Assembly (NCBI GenBank): GCA_905178155.1
Contig: CAJINV010000002.1
Span: forward strand, 4,645,709 to 4,709,708
Length of the DNA stretch: 64,000 nucleotides
Direction: 5' to 3'
DNA from: Amoebophrya sp. A120
Taxonomy: Eukaryota > Sar > Dinophyceae > Syndiniales > Amoebophryaceae
Made by a program: the position numbers and the translations under genes. The notes beneath the pieces were generated by a model. The model ran no database searches and was not told the DNA's origin. It saw only the letters and a list, made by a program, of their open reading frames with translations. Of the stretch, positions 1-12,000 are shown in pieces (the first letter of the stretch is position 1; the number at the start of each line of letters is the position of its first letter).

Positions 1-140
1 CGTGGTCCATCCGCCCCAGTGTTTTGCGCGCGTGGTCCATCCGCCCCAGTGTTTTGCGAGTGAGGTCCATCCGCCCCAGTGTTTTGCGAGTGAGGTCCGT
101 CCGCCCCAGCGTTTTGCGAGTGAGGTCCGTCCGCCCCAGT
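1..140. repeat. 30-bp tandem repeat, about 4.7 copies
   Basis: Four full units start at 1, 31, 61 and 91, and a partial unit starts at 121. The core GTCCATCCGCCCCAGTGTTTTG is shared with a few substitutions (CAT to CGT, AGT to AGC). The array begins at the window edge, so its full length is unknown. A 17-of-18 match to the core recurs at 51661-51678. Confidence 0.9.
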
Positions 141-230
141 AAAGGGAGCACCGCGCTCAAGCTTTAGACTCTGCGATGAGCGACCCCGCGCTCTACCCCG
201 CGCGCCGTCGCCCCTCCTTCCCGTCCTCGC

Positions 231-1589
231 CTAGTTCTTCTCTTCCCCCCCCGCCCCTGCGACCGCACTATTTTCCCTAGAGATTCCTTCCCCCGAGCTA
301 GTATAATTCGTCACAGAAGTACTAGACCCTCCTCCCAGTCGCGCTCGGGTGGAAATCGCTTGCTGCTCGGACGAATCATGACTCGCATCCAGAATCGGTG
401 CTCCCGGAAAGGACGACGAGGATGCTGGTCCCCCCGGACGATAATGAGCCACGCTCGTAGTAGTGTTTTCGAACATCGGTCGACTCCCATCCGGGTACCG
501 TTCCAGCGACTCCGGATGCACGTGCTCCGCGTTGACCGCGTCTGCCGCTGCGGTCTCCGCGAGGGTACTCGGGTCGTTTTTCAGCAACGCGACTCTTCGC
601 CGCCGCAGATTTGCCGCGCGGGCGAGAATGGAACCGGTCTTCAACGCCAAAAAGCAGATCCGTCCGCACTCGCCGACGGTGAGAAGCACCGGGCCTTTGT
701 CCGGCCAGCAGGAGGAGTGCTGCATGCACTGGATCGTGTTCATCCGCCGGCCCACGTTCGTTTTCCAGAGGAGAATTCCGGACTTCGCATCCACCGCAAT
801 CACGTTCCTGTCCGAAATAATCGCCAGGACCGGGCGCTTGATGGTTTTCGACACATTTTTTGAGGTGGACTCCAACTGCTGTGAACAAGAAGTTGTAACA
901 CTAGATCCCGCGACGTTGCGACCAAGATGCTCGTCTTGACTTACACTGGTGGTGCCCACAAGGCTTTTGCTTCCACCACCACCATAGTTGCCACCCACCT
1001 CGGCGTGCTGCAGGTCCTGTTGTGCTGAAGTACAACTAGAATGCGCGCTGGTACCTCCTCCAGAGAAAAACTTCCGAAAGAGCCCACCGACAAGGGATGT
1101 GGTGGTCGTTGTCGTGGTTCCAGATCCACCAGGCTGAGAATCTTGTTTATCTGACGCAGCAGCTCCTGTAGCTTTTGTACTTTTACTTTTAGCCCCGCTG
1201 CTCTTCTCGTCTCCTCGTCCTGGTGCTGCATCTTTCCTTGCGCCTCCTGAGCTTGTTGTGCTTGCTCCACCAACTACACCAGCAGAAAAAACTGCGCCAA
1301 ACGTACCTCGCAGTCCACCTCCGATTTGGCCCCCGCCGCTTGTACTCCCGTAGAACGAGTACAAATTTTTCTGTTCCTCTTCGCGCTGGACAACGAACTG
1401 GAGCTTTCTCGGGAGAGAGTTGATGTCCTCAAACTCCACTTCCTCACCAGCAAGCGCGTTCAATGGCGGCCCGTTGGACCCGAAAACCGCCACGCCCTGC
1501 CATTCCGGGATGCGCGTGTCCGAGATTTTCTTTAGTGTGGGAAGGTTAGAAGATGTTGGACCAGTTGTAGAGGTGGAACCCAGCAACAT
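231..1589 (-). CDS. Low-complexity protein with a PQQ/WD-like beta-propeller stretch
   Basis: One open frame of 452 residues starts at a true ATG at 1589 and stops at 231. Residues 1-75 are ordinary sequence. Residues 80-245 are Gly/Ser/Thr-rich low complexity with KSKSTK and TTTTTT runs. Residues 250-330 contain a beta-propeller-like stretch: a strand ending in SDRNVIAVDAKSGILLWKT, followed by a second blade-like piece with GECGRICFLALKTGSIL. The pattern ALDAxxGxxxW is typical of PQQ-like repeats, which occur in several unrelated eukaryotic proteins, so no function follows. The rest is again low complexity. A true propeller needs more blades than are visible, so the gene may continue by splicing beyond the window. 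No element interrupts it. The frame is sound; the identity is unknown. Confidence 0.6.
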   Translation of the reverse strand: MLLGSTSTTGPTSSNLPTLKKISDTRIPEWQGVAVFGSNGPPLNALAGEEVEFEDINSLPRKLQFVVQREEEQKNLYSFYGSTSGGGQIGGGLRGTFGAVFSAGVVGGASTTSSGGARKDAAPGRGDEKSSGAKSKSTKATGAAASDKQDSQPGGSGTTTTTTTSLVGGLFRKFFSGGGTSAHSSCTSAQQDLQHAEVGGNYGGGGSKSLVGTTSVSQDEHLGRNVAGSSVTTSCSQQLESTSKNVSKTIKRPVLAIISDRNVIAVDAKSGILLWKTNVGRRMNTIQCMQHSSCWPDKGPVLLTVGECGRICFLALKTGSILARAANLRRRRVALLKNDPSTLAETAAADAVNAEHVHPESLERYPDGSRPMFENTTTSVAHYRPGGPASSSSFPGAPILDASHDSSEQQAISTRARLGGGSSTSVTNYTSSGEGISRENSAVAGAGGEEKN

Positions 1590-3000
1590 GACGTTGAGGT
1601 CGGCTTCTTCCTATTATTTTGTTCTTCGCCGATGAAAAACAAGAAGCGTTTCGTCCATGCTACAAGAACCTAGATGGAGTGCAGATGCAACGCTGTGAAT
1701 TCGCCCCGTGCCACCTGGTAGTCGTTGTCTCGCAGCAGAGCAGTCGTGCCAACAGACAGGTGCTGGAAGTAGAGAGCATTTTCTCGTCGTCTCGGAAAAG
1801 GAACAACGACAGGGCTGGCCTAGCACTCGCCAAGAGAACAAGACTGACAGCAATTTTTACAACATGAGTGAACTAGTATATGAGAGCGTAAAAGTTAAGA
1901 GACAAACTCAAACAACAAAAGCAAAATCATGATAACACCGATAAATCAAATACGATTTGACTTTCGCGAAGCGTATGTTTTCAGATCACATCGTCATAAT
2001 TTCGCGTGCGTGCAGAGGAGGAAAAAAAGATTGAGTGGATGCTGTTTGCAATCGAATGATTGGAAACAAGAAATTGAAGTTTGTTTGGATAAACAACTTC
2101 TCCCGCGTCAGTTTCGCACGCGAGAAATTCCGGTTCACCACACGAACGCTCACATCAAGACAATCGCCTCCCTCATTCAGAACCTTTCCAAAAAAAAACT
2201 CTTCAGCACCAGCTCCTGTGTGTTCCTGGTTTATGTGCAGTTTTCTCAGTTGCAAGGTCGTCCTGTCATCTGATGCTCATCTCAATCACATGTAGTCGCT
2301 CTTCATAAGGATGGATCGCTCGTAGGAGACCTTATCAAATCGCTTTTCAGGGGGAAAGGGGAACAACATCTTCCTACTCATTCTTGCCATTAATCCGATC
2401 TCGCAGATGAGCCGGTTAGCTCCTTGCTCTGCAGCTCTACCAACCAAGCTACTGATACAGTGGCGTCCAACGCCAGGTGGAGGTGGACCACTCGCACCAT
2501 ATCCTACATGATTCTTTCATTCTGACTGTCCTTGAAGCCTCACGAAAGTGAGGCAGAGCGAAACATTAAAGGAGATCCGCGAAGTTTTTTGCATTTTTTC
2601 GGCGTACGAATTATCTCAGAAATCTGATCATGATGCAGCTGATAGTTGAAATTCAAATTGCGTGTGACTTGTTTCTTAAATTGTTTCGTGTAGCACCAGC
2701 ATATTCGTTGTTATCGACATGGTAGTGAGCGAGTGGCTCTAGTGTGAATTTCAAGTTTAAGTGTGTTTCCTTTTTCAGCACGGTTGTACTTACTTGTTGA
2801 CCGACGTTCCTGTAGTTGTGAAAAACAAGAGGTAGATGTTGAGGTTTAGGTTTTTACAAAGGGAACAAAGGGTTACAGCTTACATTATTTCATCTGCGAT
2901 TTTTTTGTTCGGTTTCATCATACAGATAACGTAGAGGTTATAGCGAGCGATCCCACGCATTAACATTATCAATCAAGCACCTCTACAACACCACCCCTCC
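1590..3000. other. Intergenic, no supported gene
   Basis: This stretch separates the start of the 231-1589 gene from the stop of the giant gene at 3001. Open frames here are short, mostly lack ATG starts and resemble no family. A tRNA-like A-box lies near 2440 on the minus strand but has no matching B-box. AT-rich tracts around 2560-2960 are unremarkable. Confidence 0.6.
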
Positions 3001-6000
3001 TCAAGCCGGTGAGTCCGCCCCGGCCGACGCACTTTCCCCCGCCGGACTGTCCCCGCCACCTCCGTCCACTGCGGCCTTTGCGGCCTGCGCGCCGTCTTCG
3101 TCGTCTTCCAGTCCTTCCAACGGGTCGTTGAGCACCTCGAAGACACAGTCGTAGGAGGATAGGAATTGTGACTTCTGCGTGAACTGGAAGTGGAGACTTT
3201 TCCTCGCCTGGTCGTCCATTTGGTTGTATCGGACGTCGAGATACTCGAACTTGAACTCAGGCTCCTCCCCCCGTTTTCGGTTCCAATCGTCCAGAAATTG
3301 CCGCACGCACTTGATCGCGATCTTGTTGCTGTTGCAGTTTAAATGCAACAGTCGGCAGATGTGGTTGTCGCCCGTGATGAAGTCGAAAACCGGGACAATG
3401 CGGTTGCTCCCCATCTCGTTCCGCGCGACATCCAGAATCTGTAAGTGCGGGCAGGCCCGGAGGATGTACGGCAACGACTCCCCTCCCCCTAACCGGTTGC
3501 TCGCGAGATAGAGCTCCTCGATCGAGTTTCCCTCGGGGATCACCCCGTCGCTGATCGACACGATGTCGTTGTCGTCCAACCACAAGACGCGGCAGGTCTC
3601 GGGCAGGTATTCCAAGATGATCTCCGCGCCTTCGTTCCCGATCCCGCACCCCCACAGGCACAGTTCCTGGAGAATTTTGCCCCCCTTGTTCATGAACCCC
3701 TGCTGAATGGCCACCGCGCCCTCCAGCCCCAACGGCTTCTTGCTCAGGTTCAAGACCTTCGGGGTGCGGAACTTCAAATTGTTGGTCACTTCCTTGAACG
3801 CAAGCGCTTGCGCCTCGGGCATTTTCCCGTGCACGGAAGACAAATCCCCGTGCGACCGGGCGGTGGAGGGGGGCGCGGTGGTTGGACTGGTGTCCCCGCC
3901 AACCGAGGACGCCTGCTTCTTCCCGTGTTTTCTTCGCGGTGCGTTCGCGGCGGCCTCCTGCTTCGCCTCCTCGTACAGCAGAGAGCGCGGGCACTCCACG
4001 AACCGGCAACTCAGTTCCTCGATTCCGACGTTTAAATTCGGATCCAACCGGTACCGCATAATCTCCGGCAGACCGGCCAACACCGCGAGAAACTGCCCCT
4101 GGAGGAGATATTGCTCCTCCCCGCAAAGGTACTCCAACTCGTTCCTCCTCGCGGGGTACAAAGTGTTCAGAGCTCCCAGGTCAATCTTCGTTTCAAACAC
4201 CACCCGGAGGTTGGCCTCTGGGTCTAAATCCGGCAAGGCGTCTTCGTTGTTTAAATTCAGAAACGCGGCCCCGGAGTCGGACTCTTCCTCGTCTGATCTT
4301 TTCTCTTGGTTTGTTGTTCCCTGCTCCGCTTTCTGTTCTGAATTCGGTGCCTGTTGCTGTTGGTCTACTGAGGTTTTGTCTTTACTGTCCCCACCCGCGG
4401 TTGGATCCTGCTTCGGAGTGCCTTTGCTCTTGGAAGCGGATGCATTTTGATTTTCATCTTCCTTTTTCGTTCCGCCGGGCGTTGTTTTATTATTCGCGCC
4501 CCCCTTGTCCGGCGTTTGTTGTTGACTCGCGGTGGTCCCTCCTGCTTTTGACCCCCGTTTCTTGAGTTCCGGCGTTCCTGGCTTCTTGTCCTCGTCTTTG
4601 GATTTCCGTGTTAAAGACTTTTCGTTCTTTTCCCCGAGTTCCTCTTGCAGCCCTCCTTGCAGGGCTAAAACGATTTTTGTTTTCACCAAGTGTTCCTCCG
4701 CGGATTTGATCTCCAAGTTATTCACCACCACCCTCTGGATCCGCTGGTACGCGGTTTTCCGGCAACCCTTGTGGTCCGATATGCAAGAAAAAAACTGTGT
4801 AAGTTTAACTTTCTTGGAGGAACAGCATCACAAGTTTGCTCTGCATGACAGAGAAAACCTGTCATGCGTAGCTAGTATGTGAAAACACGTACGAAAAGTG
4901 CCTCTGTTGCATGTCCAGCATGACAGTTGTGACTGTCTTGCATCGTCTGCAACACAAAGTTACACTTACACAGTTTTTTTCTTGGATATCCGACGTGAAG
5001 AAGTCGCTGTGGATGTTCGACGGGACAAAGGACAAAAACATGCGGACAAAGGGGACGTTGTTATCCTGTGCAAAAGCATCACACTCGTAGTAATTGCAAT
5101 CATGCATTACAAATCTCTGTCTTAAGGCAAATCAGCATTACAAATTTCATTTTTCATGCTGAGGAAATTCAAATTTGTAATGCATTTATACGAGTACGAT
5201 ACTTTTGCACAGGATAGTTTTGCTTCTTCTGCAAATTGTAGCAGACTTCGGAGGTCCAGATGTTGAGAAAGTACTTCCGGCCCCAGATGGGGTCCCGACA
5301 CTCCTTGTCAAATGCAAAAATGTCTGGGTCTGGAAGATTTGAACTTGTCATGGTAAATCTAAATGATGCAAAAATCTGTGTTGCGTGAGTGCCAAAAGCT
5401 GGCCGCTTTTGACCAAGTTGAGAGGGAGCTTCTCATGCAGGAAAGGCATGGTAGAGACCTCAAAGAATCTGTCATGCTGGGTCTCGCATTCCAGACCTCA
5501 TGGGTCATGGAAAACCTGCATCACAAATCTTGCATTCTTCCAGACCCAGACATTTTTACATTTGATACTCCTTGTAATCGGACAAATGCTGCACGGGTTT
5601 GTCCACCAGCTCCGACATCTGCAGCAGTATCGGCAAAATGTGCGGCCGCAGCATCTCCATGTTGTCCAAAAACGCTTGTCGTATCGCCTCCTCCTGGATT
5701 TTCCGTAGCCGCTCCTCCTCCGCTTTCCTCGTGGATAACACAGCGGATTTCTTCTCCCGCTTCAACTTTTCCACCTGGGTAACGTCCAAACCATCCAGCT
5801 CGTTCTCGCTCATGGCCGGGGTCGTGACCCGGTCCACGGAATCGAGGTCGTCTTCGTCCTCCTCCTCGTCCTCCTCTTCTTGGATAGAGGGGGTGGGCGG
5901 GGGGGAAACCCCCTTGATGTGGATGTAGGAGTCCTTTTGGGTTTCCGGCAGCATCTGGTCGAAGTACGGGTTTTTTTGCTTCAGCCGCTCCTCGGGGGGG

Positions 6001-9000
6001 ATCATCCGCACATAGCAGTTTCCGAACTCGTCCACCAGCTCCACCCAGCCAGATTTTGCCGAATACCCGTGCTTCGCCTTCATCTTCACGATCAACACGT
6101 AAGCGTACCGCCCTTCCACATGTTGAATGATGATTTCGTCGTCGTGGAGCAAATTTCCAATCTTCGGCAGGGTCGCCGCGCCCTCCCACTCCTCCGGATC
6201 GTCCAAATAATTGGAATCTTTGTTCACAAAGTGCTCTGGGTTGTTATTGACATCCCACCGGAATTCCTGAAACCGCTTCACCTGCTCCAGTTTCCCGGTC
6301 TTCCTGTTCCTTTGCTGTTCCGTGTGTCTCAAACAAGACTTTCGGGTCGGGAACAGCTTCATCACGACCGTGAGTCTCGCCCGGAAATCGTTGTTCAAAA
6401 TGATATTCACTTCCTCATCCGAGACGTGGGACCCAAACGGGCACACGCGATACACCACCGCGGAGGGGTCGAGGGAATGGTCCGGATTCGCGTTCTGCGG
6501 AATTTCTCTTCCGTCTTTCATCATCATCAGCTGCGAAAGAGAATCCATCGGCTGGTCGTACGGATTGGGAATCGGCTGTATTTTTGGCTTCTCCTCCGTA
6601 TACAAATGGGCGTTCGACGCTGAACTGCCGCCGGCTTGCTCTTGTGGGACCCCCGGTGGGATGATGTTTGGTGGGAGCTGCTGCTCCTGCGCTGAGTTAC
6701 TACTATTTGGATCAACACGACCAGGACCACGAGACGAGGGGTCGTGCTCAGTTGTGGTCGTCCCCATTTCCACATCGCCTGTATCGTTTTCTTCTTTCGG
6801 TATCGGATTGCCGTCCTCGTCGTACTGTACCTCCTCGTCGTCCACAAAGTCTCCCGGGTGGTCCAGCATTTCGTCAATAATGGACGCGCGGAACATGCCT
6901 TGACTGCTCACCGCTAGCGGCTGGAAAAATCCGACGAAGGGGCAGTAGCCGTGCTGTGGAACCCAGTTTTCGTGCCGATCGTCGTCATCCTCAAACTCGT
7001 CCCTCAAAGAGTACAGCGGCGGACACAACACCCGGCACACGTCGTCCTGATTTTGCCGGTTTTTTCCGTCGTTTGCATTTGTTCCTGGGGGTAGCAGGTC
7101 CGAATTCTGCACCCATTCCACTAACAGCACGCACCCCTTCGTGAATCGGGAGCACGTATGGGATTCTCAACCGTTACATATACATTCTCGCCTGTCACAT
7201 AAATCCGTGATGCAGTAACAGCAAAAGTGAAAGGGGAAACCTTGCGCGTCTTGCATTACAGATCTGGGACGGATTCCTGTGCCATCTAGCGCATCGATAA
7301 GTTGTCATGCGAAGAAGGCTTGATCGTGTGAAAGAAGAGTGATAGCATAGTGATTTTGCATGACAAATCAGGCGACAGTGGAGAATGCAACGTTTGAGAA
7401 TCCCATAGCACGCTTTCTCCGGCTCGAAGGTGCCGTCCTCGAACACCTCCACATCGTTGGTCACAATGTGCAGCTTCCAACCGCTATCCATTGCAAAAGT
7501 ATCTATTCATATCACTGCAGCTTTCTATATCTGGATCAGCACGACAAATTTCACGTTTTTCTTCTGGAAAATTTGTCTTGCAAAAAGTTCTTCCGCAAGT
7601 ACGATACTTTTGCAATGCATAAGCCCCCGACGCCAGCAATTGCTGCATCGTCGCCCGCGTGTCGGTCCAGAGATTTTTCCAATAGGGTTTTTTCCCCGTC
7701 GCCGGTGTCACATCGAACGTCAGCTTCCAATCGCACAACTGCCGCCCGTGGTCCAAAATTTGCATTAACTCGGGTAATGTTTGGAACACCTGGTGTCGGT
7801 CATCGATCCCGCCCAACTCGTGGTAGGGCAGCTCCTCGATCGGCAAGGCCTTCATTCGGAATTTCAGGGCCGCCTTCCGGATTTTGTTCAGATACCCCTT
7901 GGCGAGGGACGACATGACGTTCGCGTCTTCTATCCGGTCCTTAGGGTACTGCAAATCGTACGTGGTCGACACGACTTCCGGATCCGATTCCCAGTAATCC
8001 CTTTTCATGTGCGCGGTTTCAAATTCTTCCTGCCAAAACCTCGCGTTCTCCTCTTCCACCTGCTTGACCGCTATGGCGTTCTCAAATGTTCTTACATTTT
8101 CAACTGTTACATAATTTGCCATGCAAAACCCTCATCAGCATCTAGATTTATCAACCTGCTTCGCATGACAAATTTCCGAAGGGCTAGACAGCATCTAAGT
8201 CTGTAGTACCAAACCTGTATTGCAAGACGCGCAAGGTCACCCCTTTCACTTTCGCCATTCTTGCATTACGAATTCATGTAACAGTTGAGAATGTAACATT
8301 TGAGAACGCCATAGCCGCGTCCTCCGCGTTCTGGATCTTCGCCTCCTGGAGCTTGTCCGCCCCGGATTGCCCGCCGACGCCGCGTCTGCCCTCCACTTTG
8401 TCCGCCATGTCGTCGGACTTTAATTTTTCTTCCTCTTCATTCAACGCGGATAGTTTGGCCATCTCCTCCTGCCGCCGTTGCTCCCACTTGTCGATTATGC
8501 ATTGCAAAAGCATCGTACTAGTATAAATTGCATAACAAATTTTTTCATAAGGAAAAATGGAATTTGTCATGCTGATTCACCTAAAAAAGGATGTTTGTCA
8601 TGCCTGATAGCAATTACTACAAGTACGATACTTTCGCACAGGATATCGATGCGCTTTTGCCTCGATTCCTCCAGATCCTTCCTCGCCAACTCCTCCAATT
8701 TCTGCACCCCGATCTTCCGCTCCTCGCCCCGTCCGGACTTCTATGAATTGCAAAAGTATCGTACTCGTACAAATGCATGACAAATTTTTCCCTCAGAATG
8801 AAAGCTAAAATTTGTAATGCGGATTTAGCAATGCATGATTGCAATTAATACGAGTACGATACTTTTGCACACGATAGCTTCAGCATCTGCTCGATGTTGT
8901 ACAGTTCTCGATCCTTGTTCGTGATGTGCAAGTGCGACCGGTGCTTCCCCTTCTCGTAGGGGAGGGACAGGGTTTTCAGCGTTTTCACGTCCTGAATGAT

Positions 9001-12000
9001 GAATTCCTGGTAGTGATCGTCCGTGACGAGCTCCGCAACCTTCTGCAACTCGTTCGGGGCCAGGCGCATGCGGTCGCCCCACCGGAGGACAAACCCGTCT
9101 TGGACGGTGGGAATCTGCTTCTCGATTTGCGTGGAGGTCGAGTGGGAGGAAACGCTGTTTTGAAGATACATAAGAAGAGCATAATTTTTAGGCTTTTCGT
9201 CATCTACCTCTACGTCACGTCAAACCTCCATTCCTATACCGAGCATTGGGCCCCCGTGCAACATAACAATGACACGCTGCCTAGTACGACTAGCAGCGAC
9301 TTTCAGTTTCAATCCACCGTGCATGGCGAATTAGGGTAATACTTAATATCCGATCCGTATCTACGTGAGTTAAGCCCACGCCCGCAAAAACTACTATCAG
9401 TAGCTTAATCAAAACAAAAACCTGCTTCCTTGTTTTTCCGCCCCCTCCTTGACTATCCGGTCTTGCTGCATCTGCTCCCGGAACAAGGGTTTTCCGTCCG
9501 GCAGCATCAGCGTGACCCAGCCCTCCTCGATCGGCATGCCCGGCAGTTTCGGCACCGTCGTGACCCGGGCGCGAATCCCGGCGACCACGGAAAAAAGAAC
9601 GAGATCCCCACCCCGTAGAAACGCGACGTCTTCTGATTCGATGTCCTGCTCCTCCTGGATCGGCAGCAACACCCGCTCCGGGAAATCCGCGAGGAAAACG
9701 ACGCCCGAAATAGCCGTCCCGCGTTCGTCCAACACCAGATTCTTCACCAGAGGTCGCTTATCCAACGAATACACCTTCGTGTACCCCACCGTGCAGTTCG
9801 CGGGGTCGCAGAGATCCATCAACTCCTTCTATCGTAAGGAAAAATCCCCCCTCCCCATATCGAAACGGTTTCTTTTGAAAATTTGTGATGCTGATCTGTG
9901 CCCGCAAATCAGGTCTGTCTTGCAAGAGAGCCAAGCCAGGGCTTCCGCCGCTTTCTTACGCGGGGGATTTGTAACGCCGCTGCGCAAACAGGGCAGACGT
10001 CTGCCATGCTGAGCGCCCACCTCTAGCCAGCTTCTTCCGGGCTTTGTATCTGCCTGCACCTGCAGTTCTCTACTGCAAGACAAAGCTGATTTGTATACAC
10101 ACATCCCGCATCACAGATTGCCATTTTTATATGGGGAGGGGTGATTTTTCCTTTCGATACCTTCGACGCGTACACATTCTCCTTCGTGGGGATTTGCGGC
10201 AGCAAGATTTTCGCCACCCCGGTCTCCGGATTCAGTTCCGTCAGCACGATAATTCTGCCCTGCTTCACCAAGCGGGTTGGCGTTACGTTCTCGTCCATGA
10301 CCGCCCCCTCCGGTGGGAGGCGACCCTCCCGCCTGGCCCGCCTCTCCGCGATCTCCCGCTTGTTCATGCGCTCCCCCGGGAGTTTCAGCGAGTAGTCGTC
10401 TGTCTTTTTGTTCCGGATGGGTTTGTCAAACACCTTATGCATTGCAAAAGTATTGCACTAGTTGTAGTTGTAGTTGTAGAAATTGCAATACAAAAATTCA
10501 TCTCCAGCGATTAGTAATGCTGACTCACCAAAAAAGAAAATTTTATGAAGATGCTGTACAACTGCAAGTGTAGTACGAACGCGATAGTATCGAACTTTTG
10601 CAGGGGATACACCTCCAATTGCCAGGACTCGTCCTTTGCGACCCCCTCGCTGGCCTCGCCGACGATGCCCAAGTGCCAGGTCTGGGAAATCAGCAAGTCC
10701 TCCAAACCCCCGTCGTGCAACACCTCCCGCAGATCCCAGGTCGCCCGGACCGCACTCCCCGGGTTCAAGTAGTAGGTCCGGTTCCAAATCACGTCTCGCG
10801 CCTCCCGCCAACCGCCGGTGACGGTTTCCCGCTGGATAATCACCATGTTGTTCGCGTGCACGGCGGTCTCGTATTGAAAATCGCTCTTGTACACACGCTG
10901 CTTCGGATCCTGCTCGTACTCGGGGATGTTCTGCCGCTCCAACTCGGCTTCCTTCTGCATTTCCATGATCTGCTTCCGCGTAAAGCCGCTGTACTTCGTT
11001 TGCTTCGCGATCATCTCCGCTTGCGACAGGTTCCGGTCCGCGTTCGCCGCGTCTTGCGCTTTTTTCTCGGCCGCGAGTTTCATGTCGATCTCGGATTTCA
11101 ACGCGGTTCGCGCCATGTCTTTCTTTGATTGTTCCACTTCGGACAAAGGCAAAATCTTCGAAAACAGGGCTTCGCCCGTCTCGAACAGAACGAGAGAGAC
11201 CCACCCGCCGCGAAAGAAATTATCCGCCTCGATGTCAATCACCGATAACTTCGCGACGCGCGCGTCGCCGAGATCCAGTTCCTCATCGTAGTCCGGGTTG
11301 TCCACTTCGGTATAAACGTGCGCGATCTGCGCTCGGGACCCCACGATTTGGAGGAAGGACAGCTGCGTGTTGGGCTGGAGCCGGCCGAGAACGCGGCTGT
11401 GGTGGAAATCCCGGGATTCCGTGACCAGCACGCACCCGTCTTCCGTGATCCCCGGCACGTCCTTCAGCTCCGCAAGGTAACTGTACTTGTTCGCACCTCT
11501 TTTTGGCTTTGCAGGTTTCACTCTCGCTGCAGAGGAAGCAGCTCCTCCAGCACCAGCGCCGGCTGCACCTCCAAAGTGCTTTTCCTGAAACACCTTGTTC
11601 CGTGCCTTCGCCGTCATGGTCACCGATCCCTGGTCATCGTCCTCGAACTCGGACAAGGACACCCTCCTGGCCGTCCCCAACTGCATCCGTTCTTTCGGAC
11701 TTGTCGGTGAGTCAAATTGGTCGGGAAATGCGATGTCCGCCAAGTCCTCCGGCTTCGGCTCCCAGCCGACCACCCGGCCCCACCGGGAACGCAACGCGTT
11801 CTCGTGCAGATCCTCCGTCGGGACGTAGTTCAGCATGCGGCCCATCCGCCCGATCCGGATCGGCGGGTCGTTCAGCGGGAGGCGGTCGACCGTGTGTAAA
11901 GAGAGTGAGCTCACGGCAGGTTTATTGTTTTCCTCTTCCTCTCCCTCGTTATTGTTCCTCCCGCCGCCTTTGCTCGTCGACTTGAACCGGACCCCTGGTC

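Noticed and set aside
360-939. Plus-strand frames opposite the 231-1589 gene
   Set aside because: They are shadows of the minus-strand gene with no independent signal; the same holds for plus-strand frames throughout.
2395-2470. tRNA-like sequence on the minus strand (TAGCTTGGTTGGTAGAGC)
   Set aside because: It matches an A-box and D-arm, but no B-box, T-arm or acceptor pairing follows.
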